Source: Macrophomina tecta (lineage: Eukaryota > Ascomycota > Dothideomycetes > Botryosphaeriales > Botryosphaeriaceae). From it: a stretch of DNA of 64,000 bases. This document shows positions 56,923 through 64,000 of the stretch, piece after piece (position 1 is the stretch's first letter; every line of letters starts with the position of its first letter). The notes beneath the pieces are model-generated. The model had not been told where the DNA came from and did not search any database. It was given only the letters and a program-made list of their open reading frames with translations. The position numbers and the translations under genes are program-made. The stretch spans positions 1,431,501 through 1,495,500 of the forward strand of contig JAKSGN010000037.1 in assembly GCA_024180945.1 (NCBI GenBank), in the 5' to 3' direction.

Positions 56923-59900
56923 TTAGTTATCTTGCAATTTAGTAGTGATGTCTTCGAGTCCAATTTGTTGAAGAAAGTATTGATGTTTCTGTTTGTTGAG
57001 AGGTTTAGTGAGTCCATCTGCAATTGTCTCTGCAGTGGGAGTCCAAGAGATTGAAATGTTGCCTTCTTGTACTTCCTGGCGTAGCCAGTGGCTGTGGATT
57101 TGAACATGACGAAGTTTTGTGATGAGCTTATAAGTTTCCTCGTCAAGTAGGCGAATTGTCTGAGTGTTGTCACACTGAATCTTTGTCTGATGTCCAGTAG
57201 AGAAATCGATTGCTTTGAAGAGGTTTTCCCACCAAATAGTTTCCTTGGCGGTGGCTGAGAGTGCGAGTAATTCGGCTTCAGTGCTGCTCGTAGTGACAGT
57301 GCGTTGCTTAGCTGCTTTCCAGTCGATAGGTCCTCCAAAGAGTCGAAAGAGAAAACCTTGAATGCTCTTTCTGGTGTCAATATCTGAAGCAAATGAGGCA
57401 TCGCTGGAGGCAATAAAGAGATCTTTGGTAGACTGAGTAAAGCCTGAGAAAGTAAGAGCGTAGTTTCGAGTACTTGCCAGATACTCGAGAACTCGTTGAG
57501 CCAGATGAAGGTGCTGAGCTGATGGGTTCTGCAAGTGTTCAGAGAGTCGTGATGCTGCGTGAGCGATATCAGGTCTAGTGTGGACTGCAGCGTAGTTGAT
57601 TGATCCGACTTTCTGTTGGTAGACGTAGATATCTTGCTCTGTAGCTTGTTCAGGATTCTGAGTGATAGGTTCGTCAGGTGGGAGAGGAACTGAGCGCTTC
57701 GAGTCTTCTTTGACATTGAATTTGGCAGTAAGTTTCGAGATGTATGAGTCTTGGCAAAGCCAGAGTTTGCGTTCGTTCCGGTTGCGGATAATCCTAATGG
57801 CTAGAAACCACTGAATTTCCCCGAGATATCTCATCTCGTAGATTTCGAAGAGCTTGCGCTGAAAGTCGTCGACATAGGCGGTGTGATCCTTATGATAGAT
57901 GATGACGATATCGTCTACAAAGAAGAATAGGATCATATGTTCGTTCGTGAAGAGGCAGGGAGCTTCTGGCACTTCAGTAAGGCCGAGATTTTGAAGTGTC
58001 GTTGACAAGTGCTTTTGCCAGAGAGCTGGCGACTGCTTAAGTCCATAGAGTGCTCGTAAGAGTAAGAGAACGAGTCCGTCCTTAATTTTCATGCCGGGTG
58101 GTGGTTTACAGTAGGTTTCTTCATCGATTGGCACGTGTGGATACGCATTGATGACATCGTATTGCCTTGATTCAAGATCGAAAGCGGCCATGATTGCCAT
58201 AAGTCCTCTGAAGATACGTGCAGCGAGTGTGGCAGCGTAGGTATCCTGAGCAGTCGATTGAAGGTCTCCTCGTACGCAGAGTCGCGCTTTGAACTTGATA
58301 AGATAGCCTTCTTCGTCGAACTTGTATTTGAATACCCAGGTGAGTGGAAGAATCTGTTTCTTCGCTGCGTGTGCCTGAGTAGCTAGAGCTTGTTTCCAGG
58401 TTCGGTTTTGCTCAAGTTTCTTGATTTCTTCGAGAAGTGCGTCCATAAATCTGTCTCCGAATGGGTGATTGAGGAGTTCCTCAAAATTCTTTGGTTCTGG
58501 TGGCAGATTATCTCGATGGAGTGTAGTTGTCGGCCTTGGAGTGTGAATTGCAGCTGAAAAGGCGTTGTAGAAGGTTGACTTTGGATATACTTGAGTTTGA
58601 GCAAGAGTTGCAGCGTATGCTTCCTTCCGTGGTTTTCGAGGCTTCTTAAAAGGATCATTGCTGTAATTTGGATTCTGGTTTCTTGAACTTCTTGAGCTTT
58701 TCTCAGGAATGATCGTTTCTTCAGTGATATCGGCTGCAATATCTGCTCCTCTTGGTGCTCTGTTGCCTGGAGCAGCTCCTGGTTGTGGTGGAGTATCATA
58801 CTGAGCTGGTAGCAGAGGTCCAAGTCGTTGCTCAGTTTGTTCTTGTGCTTGTTCTTGTTGCTCCATAGCTTCTTGTGGCACGAGAGCTTGTATTTGGGGT
58901 TCCACTGATTCTGAAGGTGTTGGTAATTGACGGGTAGACGAGTCTTTCTCAGCTTGAGATTGAATGGTTGCTTGAGCGTCGTTTGTTCCTTCGTAGTGGG
59001 ATGAGGATTCGGATTCTTCCTGAGGCATGAGACCGTAGATTGATGGTAGATTAGGAGTATTGAGGGGCTCAATTACTTCTTTTTCAAGAATTTTGCCGAT
59101 ATCAGTTTCGGTAGGGTCGTAGAAGCTCGTTTCGTCAAAGGTGACGTCTCTGGTCCTTATTACCTTATCCTGGCTTGGAATCCAGATGCGGAAGATGTTG
59201 GTTGAGTCGTATCCAACGAGATATCCAATAAAAGCTCGTTCAGCAAGCTTGTGCGTGCGTGGGAGGTCCTTGCGTAGAGAGTAGGCTTTGCATCCATAGG
59301 CCTTAAGGTGAGAGAGATTTGGTTTATTGCCAGTGACTCTCTCGAAAGGAGTGATCCAGCTGAGTTTCTTGAGTGGAGTCCTGTTGTGGATATAGGCGGC
59401 GGCTCTGATGGTTTCAGGCCAAAGTCGTTCTGGGAGGTTGGCTCCAATTCGCATGGCTCGTGCTTTGGTGAGAAGTACACCCCCTGAGCGTTCAGAGTGT
59501 CCGTTTTGCTCGGGTGTTGCTGGAGCTGAAGTTTCAAGTGTGATTCCATGGTCCATAAGATAAGAGAGAAAGGTATTTCCGAGTGTTGTTTCTCCATCAG
59601 TTCTGAAGAAGATAACTTTGCCATGGTAGCGTATCTTGATGATTTTGAGTCCGTAGATGGCCAGTTCAGCGGTGTCTGATTTGTGTCGATACGTGAATGG
59701 GAGGATGAAATTTGATGAAGAGCAGGCTAAATGGGCTGTCCATCTATCTCCGTTGTAAGCTGGCGTAAGTTGGAGAAGGTCGAACGTGACGCGCGAGAAG
59801 GGTTGTGACGGTTCTTCTTCCTTGTCTGGTAATCGCGAGATAAGACGGTGAGCCTTTGATAGAGCGCAGGTCTCACAGTGCTGAAGTGGTTGATCAGATG

Positions 59901-61476
59901 GAGTGATGCTGGTGCCTTTGGTGGATTCTTCGAGGTGTTGAAGAGTTTCCTGGCTAGCGTGGCCAAGGATTTGGTGCCAGTTGGTGATCTGTGCGGCTTT
60001 AGTTGCGAAAGCAGTTGGTTGTAATGCAATAAGTGAAGAGTGAGCTTGGAGAGTTGCTACGTTGCGCTCGAGATAAAAATGACCATTGTGTCGTTCAGTG
60101 AAGCAAAAGGTGTTGTTGTTTTTGCTGAGAGTGCCAGTCCTTGGATTCCAGTCAATTCCTGCTTCGAGAGCTTTGTCGAGTGATATAAGATTGGCCATGA
60201 AAGATGGGGACATTGCAACGTCTTGGAGAGTAATATGGCCCTTTCCAGATGGTGTCTTGACATTCACGGTAACTGTTCCGTAGGCCGTGATTGGTGCAGT
60301 GGTTTCTCCGCAGGTGAGGTATTCATCTGGTTCAGCAGCTCTGGTTTGTGTGAATCTGTCTTGCATAAAGCTGTTGCAGATGTGATGATCGGTTCCAGAG
60401 TCTAGAATCCAGGATGATTGGAGAGAGGTATTGGCTCTTCTTGTAGAGTGACTAATGACTGAGAATGAGGCGACTTCGATTGAAGGAGATTTGCTTTGAC
60501 TGTTGGCAGTAGTAGTGGATTGGAATCCAGGTTGTCTTTCTCTTTCTCGATTTAGTGCATAGTCAACTTTTGCTTTGATTTTTGGATCCTTGAGTCTTTC
60601 GTTGACACGTGTTTGAGCAGCCTTATTCGGTTTCCAGTGCTTTGGCCGTATATCCTCGTTCAAGTAGAAGCATTCCTTATACCAGTGATTGAGACCACAG
60701 ATACAAGGTGGCTTGTCGTTATTTTCCTGTTCCTTGCCCTTGAAAGTGGCTGGGAAGGCTGAGTGTTTCGAAGACTTAGAGGGTTTCTCGAGATTTTCGA
60801 TCCGTAGGTGTTGTCGATAGTCCTCAACAGCTTTGTGAAGAGATGGCTTGTCAGTCTGGCCTCGTAAGATATGCAGTTCCATCTGAGAGTAGGTGGAGTC
60901 GATGCCTCGAAGTGAGAGGAGGAAATCTCTAACTGGTCGGTCGTCTTTAACTTGAGGAATGTCTCGTTGTTTTGCCTTGGTGTAGACTTCTTCCCAGGAT
61001 TGAAGCCATCTCTCGATGTTCTGGTTGACTGGTCCTCGCTTGAGCTGGTTGTATTGCTGCTCAAGCTCTAGGTCGGTGGCTTCATTGGTTGGTGCAAGCT
61101 TGGCTTTGAGCGTCGTCAAGTAGGTCCAGGGATGATTGTCAGAATCGGTGTTGCTGATGTAGGGCAGTAGGTTTGTAGCAATTGAGTCCTGAATGTAGGT
61201 TGCAAGATCAGCAAGTGCCTTTTGTTGTTTCTCGTAGAGTGCATAGTCAGCGCGGTAGTTGCTCATCTCATAGTCGTAGGTGAGCTTCTTGTCAGCAGTA
61301 ACAGTGCCCTCGATGGTTGGTTTCGTGGGCTTTGGAGTGCCCTCGGGTTTGGTTGTTAGTGAAGGATCAACGAGGCCCCAGATGTCAGTGTTCTGAGCTC
61401 TTCCTTTCACTAAGAATAGCCAGTGATTCCAGTCCGAAGACTTGGTGAGAATGTGGGACTTAGTAGAGTCTCCCAT
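56923..61476 (-). CDS. Copia Gag-Pol polyprotein (1517 aa)
   Basis: A single open frame runs from the ATG at 61476. Gag occupies ~1-300 and has a knuckle-like C-I-C-x3-H-x4-C at ~257. Aspartic protease: SWILDSGTDHHIC at ~355. Integrase: the HHCC finger (HQILGHASQETLQHL...HCETCALSKAH, ~500-545), then the DDE core with TFDLLQL, FFRTDGE and TPEQNGHSER (~655). Reverse transcriptase: KARLCVRGD, DVINAYPHVPIDEE, RALYGLKQSPALWQ and the active site FFFVDDIVII (~1187). RNase H: SSDASFASDIDTRKSIQGF (~1358), STEAELLALS and KLRHVQIHSHWLRQ. The integrase-before-RT order defines Copia. No lesion is seen. Gag and Pol are in one frame, so no frameshift is needed to make Pol. Confidence 0.95.
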   Translation of the reverse strand: MGDSTKSHILTKSSDWNHWLFLVKGRAQNTDIWGLVDPSLTTKPEGTPKPTKPTIEGTVTADKKLTYDYEMSNYRADYALYEKQQKALADLATYIQDSIATNLLPYISNTDSDNHPWTYLTTLKAKLAPTNEATDLELEQQYNQLKRGPVNQNIERWLQSWEEVYTKAKQRDIPQVKDDRPVRDFLLSLRGIDSTYSQMELHILRGQTDKPSLHKAVEDYRQHLRIENLEKPSKSSKHSAFPATFKGKEQENNDKPPCICGLNHWYKECFYLNEDIRPKHWKPNKAAQTRVNERLKDPKIKAKVDYALNRERERQPGFQSTTTANSQSKSPSIEVASFSVISHSTRRANTSLQSSWILDSGTDHHICNSFMQDRFTQTRAAEPDEYLTCGETTAPITAYGTVTVNVKTPSGKGHITLQDVAMSPSFMANLISLDKALEAGIDWNPRTGTLSKNNNTFCFTERHNGHFYLERNVATLQAHSSLIALQPTAFATKAAQITNWHQILGHASQETLQHLEESTKGTSITPSDQPLQHCETCALSKAHRLISRLPDKEEEPSQPFSRVTFDLLQLTPAYNGDRWTAHLACSSSNFILPFTYRHKSDTAELAIYGLKIIKIRYHGKVIFFRTDGETTLGNTFLSYLMDHGITLETSAPATPEQNGHSERSGGVLLTKARAMRIGANLPERLWPETIRAAAYIHNRTPLKKLSWITPFERVTGNKPNLSHLKAYGCKAYSLRKDLPRTHKLAERAFIGYLVGYDSTNIFRIWIPSQDKVIRTRDVTFDETSFYDPTETDIGKILEKEVIEPLNTPNLPSIYGLMPQEESESSSHYEGTNDAQATIQSQAEKDSSTRQLPTPSESVEPQIQALVPQEAMEQQEQAQEQTEQRLGPLLPAQYDTPPQPGAAPGNRAPRGADIAADITEETIIPEKSSRSSRNQNPNYSNDPFKKPRKPRKEAYAATLAQTQVYPKSTFYNAFSAAIHTPRPTTTLHRDNLPPEPKNFEELLNHPFGDRFMDALLEEIKKLEQNRTWKQALATQAHAAKKQILPLTWVFKYKFDEEGYLIKFKARLCVRGDLQSTAQDTYAATLAARIFRGLMAIMAAFDLESRQYDVINAYPHVPIDEETYCKPPPGMKIKDGLVLLLLRALYGLKQSPALWQKHLSTTLQNLGLTEVPEAPCLFTNEHMILFFFVDDIVIIYHKDHTAYVDDFQRKLFEIYEMRYLGEIQWFLAIRIIRNRNERKLWLCQDSYISKLTAKFNVKEDSKRSVPLPPDEPITQNPEQATEQDIYVYQQKVGSINYAAVHTRPDIAHAASRLSEHLQNPSAQHLHLAQRVLEYLASTRNYALTFSGFTQSTKDLFIASSDASFASDIDTRKSIQGFLFRLFGGPIDWKAAKQRTVTTSSTEAELLALSATAKETIWWENLFKAIDFSTGHQTKIQCDNTQTIRLLDEETYKLITKLRHVQIHSHWLRQEVQEGNISISWTPTAETIADGLTKPLNKQKHQYFLQQIGLEDITTKLQDN

Positions 61477-61698
61477 GTTGTCAGTGAGTAGTAATTGTCG
61501 AAGTCGTTGGTCCAGTTGGATCCGAGTAGTGGTGGTAGCCAGCGTGGCTCCGGTTTGAGAGTATTTGGTTCAGTCGCCGTAGCCTGTAACCGGACAGAAG
61601 CCGCAGTTCTGACAGCAGTTGCGTGTCAGTAAAGAGTACTCGTTTGAGTAGACGAGTTGATCAGCAAAGAGCTTAGAAGTGGGGTAGTCTTGGCGCTC

Positions 61699-61712
61699 CC
61701 CGGGCTCATAAC
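61699..61712 (-). promoter_or_regulatory. Copia primer-binding site (initiator tRNA-Met anticodon arm)
   Basis: Directly after the 5' LTR the element strand reads GTTATGAGCCCGGG. Its complement contains GGGCTCATAAC, the anticodon stem-loop of fungal initiator tRNA-Met (CAT anticodon), as used by Drosophila copia through a half-tRNA primer. Confidence 0.75.
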
Positions 61713-61940
61713 TGTTGAATTTGGGTGAGTGAAGAGTAGTGAGGTCAGAAAGAGAGTAGATTCTACCTGTCTCCTGAGAGGGAGGTAGGTATGCTTTGCT
61801 TATATACATAAATGAGTGCTTGAATAACCGAGGAGAATAGAAGCCGATATTGCTATCCGAAGCTTGTGAAGATGAGGAGTAGTGAGGAGGTGGCAAAGAG
61901 TAGATGCTGATCTGTAGCAATAAGGCAAAATAGTCTGACA
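61713..61940 (-). repeat. Copia 5' LTR
   Basis: 228 bp. It differs from the 3' LTR at two positions (GGTAGAATC and CCTACCTCC here against GGCAGAATC and CCTGCCTCC). Confidence 0.95.
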
Positions 61941-61945
61941 AATTC

Positions 61946-63380
61946 GGTCCCAAAAAAAAAAAAAAAAAAATCATCCATAGGCCGAGAGAGAAAAATACGC
62001 CAGATTAAAGGCGCCTACATCCTGTCCATAGACAGCGTCATCTCTTTTTCTTTTTCTTTTTATTTTAAGACATCAGTGCTGGCAATTAATTGATTAGATG
62101 ACGCACAGTGTCTCAGCGACCGCCAAAGTAGAGCGCTCACCTTGATTTATCCTCTTAATCACTACGGCGGCGTAATAGTTTCGTAGGCGCGAGTGACTAT
62201 AAGTCATAACCCATGGTGAGAAGCTGCGATAACACAACCGGTGATGACAATGGCGTGAGCAGAGAATGAGGTCCTTTTTTTTTTCATTTATTTTTCTCTA
62301 CTTCTTCCAGGCTGCAACACACAGAGCTAAGTTTTGTCGTCTCGATGCAATCCATCACCCGCTGAAGACCCATCTTCACTCGCCCTCATGAGGATATTAC
62401 GCCGCCGTAGTAATTAGGGCAAACCTAAGAAACTGTTTCCACAGTCATCTTTGCCATTCTTGCCGTCATTGTTATTCATACTGTTGTTCTCAGCATCACT
62501 CCTGCAATCACAGTGTCATTTCTGCTGTCATCAATGACTTCTGCAATTTTATTTGGAAGATAGCGAAGTGAAGTGACATGGGCCTAGGTAATGCGTGATC
62601 TTCGATATAATTACTAGTTGACTCCGCCTCGTTGGTGGTAAGCGAATGACCTATGGGTGAGAATTACTTACAAGCGGGCGATTGCGAGGCTCTGCATGCG
62701 CTACTTCACTGTATTCATTCTACCACGAGAAATGATATGGCTGCTGTAGGCGCACACAGGGCTAGGGTTCCGTTATAACCCGCCATATCCAGCACTTTCA
62801 ATACGAAACGCATCTATACTCTAGCACAATTCGCTGTCAGCATAGTTTCTACCCCGACCAAATTTTCAAGAGTCATTTCTCACCTAATAAAGGTGTCTAG
62901 CACAAAAGGGAAATTACTCCACAGCTCGTAAAGCCTTGGGTTTCCGGGTGATTTATCACGCAGGCGCGAGCTAGCATGAGTCACTACAACGAGCAACATA
63001 AGCAAAGTTGCGCCCCACTAGGTAATCCGTTGGCGAGCGGCGCGAGAGAATAGAGGCCACCAATTGTGTATTGATGCCATCTACAGCGGTATATATAGAT
63101 GGACAGGTTGGGGTGTAGTATCCGAGGTAAACGAATGTCCGAGATAGTCGATATTTCTGAACAGAATACAGAAATCACGTAACGATAATGCTAATATTGG
63201 TAGTGACTGTTGACAGCTTCCGATTCCTGCTACCCCAGGTTGCTGTAAGCGTCGCATCACCCGTTAGGCTCTGTTCTCGCACATCTACCAACCTTTGGTA
63301 ACCTCTTCGCGCACAAAGGCAGAGATTCGTTGCACAGTTTTCGAGCAGGCTAGGGAAAGAGACCAGTCATAATCTCCCGT
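61946..63380. other. no supported gene
   Basis: Follows the Copia element. Contains an A run at ~61951, a T/C-rich tract near 62042-62066 and a T tract near 62276. No coding signal was seen. Confidence 0.5.
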
Positions 63381-63674
63381 TTAGTCCCTGTTGACGGCCT
63401 CCATTCGGTAATGGTTCCAGAAACGTTGGAGGGCCTTGGTGGCGATCTCGTTGCCGGTGTACTGCTGGCGGAAGTAGTTGAACAGGCCGAACTCGTAGCG
63501 CGTCAGGATGTAGTCGTTGGGCCGGGCGAGCAGCTTCGACCACACACTCTGCAGCTCGCGCTGAAGGAAGGAATAGACGGCCGGGTCGGCGCCAGACTCA
63601 TTCTCGCGCGCGAGCTCGAGAGCCCTCTGAAGGGTGAGGTCGCCGTGGCCGTTGAATACATCGCCGTTGCCCAT
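63381..63674 (-). CDS. small conserved-looking hypothetical protein (97 aa)
   Basis: A single-exon frame from the ATG at 63674 (MGNGDVFNGHGDLTLQRALE) to a stop at 63381. The sequence is highly structured and GC3-rich: RALELARENESGADPAVYSF, ELQSVWSKLLARPNDYIL, then RYEFGLFNYFRQQY and RFWNHYRMEAVNRD. It is predicted all-alpha, with no signal peptide or membrane segment. The strong third-position G/C bias contrasts with flanking DNA and supports coding. I cannot name a family. It may be a complete small protein or, less likely, a last exon. Confidence 0.6.
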   Translation of the reverse strand: MGNGDVFNGHGDLTLQRALELARENESGADPAVYSFLQRELQSVWSKLLARPNDYILTRYEFGLFNYFRQQYTGNEIATKALQRFWNHYRMEAVNRD

Positions 63675-64000
63675 AGTTGGCTGCGCGTATATAGTACGTG
63701 GGTTGCTATGGAGCCAGGCGATGTTAGGCGGGGAAGGGCTAGGCCTTGGCGATAAAGAGCGCGAGCGGAGACGGCAGAGGAAAGGGCAATGTGATGGAGA
63801 GCAGCATGGCGAAAGTAGGTAGCGGGCCGACTATATTGTAAACTGCAAATGCTGGAGTTGGAGGAAAAATGAGAATAGGACCGACGTGGAGCGACAAGAC
63901 TGGGGTAGCACAAACGGCGCCGAGCCTCGAGAATTTCAGTTCGGCGCACCGGCCGTTACTTGGTGCGCGCGAGGCAAGCGAAGTTGAGCAGAGGCACCAA
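63675..64000. other. upstream region of the 97-aa gene
   Basis: Presumed promoter. Reverse-strand frames here are out of phase with the gene and not supported. Confidence 0.4.

Larger units (their letters stand above)
56609..61940 (-). mobile_element. complete Ty1/Copia retrotransposon (5332 bp)
   Basis: Two 228-bp LTRs (56609-56836 and 61713-61940) differ at two positions by eye. AATTC at 56604-56608 and 61941-61945 is a perfect 5-bp target duplication. Between them lie a primer-binding site, one uninterrupted polyprotein and a polypurine tract. All parts needed for autonomous retrotransposition appear present, and there are no RIP-type stops. This is the youngest element in the window. Confidence 0.95.

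Noticed and set aside
56598..57716. 372-codon minus-strand frame overlapping the Copia polyprotein
   Set aside because: It runs out of frame through the RNase H and LTR region; composition reflects the Copia codons read in another phase.
61699..61712. tRNA-Met-like sequence as a tRNA gene
   Set aside because: Only the anticodon arm matches and it sits exactly at the LTR border, so it is a primer-binding site.
61570..61974. 134-codon frame across the Copia 5' LTR
   Set aside because: It is LTR sequence read through, duplicated in part at the 3' LTR. No protein features.
1..64000. Starship-type giant element or captain recombinase
   Set aside because: No DUF3435/tyrosine-recombinase reading was seen at either end or inside the window.
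1..64000. CRISPR arrays or rRNA/tRNA genes
   Set aside because: No regularly spaced short repeats or recognisable RNA gene structures; the genome is eukaryotic.

Overview
The window looks like a transposon-rich, accessory-type stretch of a filamentous ascomycete (Pezizomycotina) genome. The evidence is short spliceosomal introns of 53-108 bp with GT...CTAAC/CTGAC...AG signals, typical fungal gene families (GT90/CAP10, cytochrome P450, DHA-type MFS), fungal transposon families (LINEs with a terminal RNase H, Ty1/Copia, hAT, pogo/Fot-like, Helitron), and repeat copies whose reading frames are broken mainly by TAG/TAA codons where CAG/CAA is expected. That pattern fits repeat-induced point mutation (RIP). 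No genus can be assigned from the sequence alone.

Layout. 0-7.5 kb is mostly empty, with a 282-aa conserved-looking gene at 4.06-4.90 kb (-) and a doubtful 140-aa ORF at 2.1 kb. A decayed LINE fills 7.55-12.6 kb, with a Copia-type LTR inside its ORF1. At 14.0 kb there is a two-exon gene for a 91-aa secreted, cysteine-containing protein. From 14.6 to 25.6 kb lies a hAT transposon, bounded by matching 19-bp terminal inverted repeats. Its transposase is split by a Helitron (one nonsense codon and one frameshift from an uninterrupted 1859-aa RepHel) that is accompanied by a third, unrelated ORF. The right end of the hAT sits inside a pogo-like transposase gene.

26.9-28.5 kb holds an intact five-exon GT90/CAP10 glycosyltransferase gene. 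29-30.3 kb is an LTR split by a truncated LINE. 31.3-38.3 kb is a second, heavily decayed Helitron-type element (DUF6570, Helitron-like N, PIF1 helicase) whose N-terminal part is built of 95-residue tandem repeats. 40.8-42.3 kb is another 5'-truncated LINE. 43.2-44.2 kb carries a probable three-exon gene of unknown function.

The most gene-like segment is 47.9-53.5 kb: an intact cytochrome P450 (504 aa, pisatin-demethylase-like) followed in the same direction by an intact 14-TM MFS exporter (556 aa). This suggests a small detoxification or metabolite-handling pair flanked by transposons. Directly after it come a LINE 5' fragment, a 435-bp fold-back MITE and a decayed pogo element, the last two abutting at a shared TA. 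56.6-61.9 kb is an apparently complete Copia retrotransposon: identical-length LTRs, a perfect 5-bp target duplication, an uninterrupted 1517-codon polyprotein, and a primer site matching the anticodon arm of initiator tRNA-Met. The window ends with a 97-aa small gene at 63.4 kb (-).
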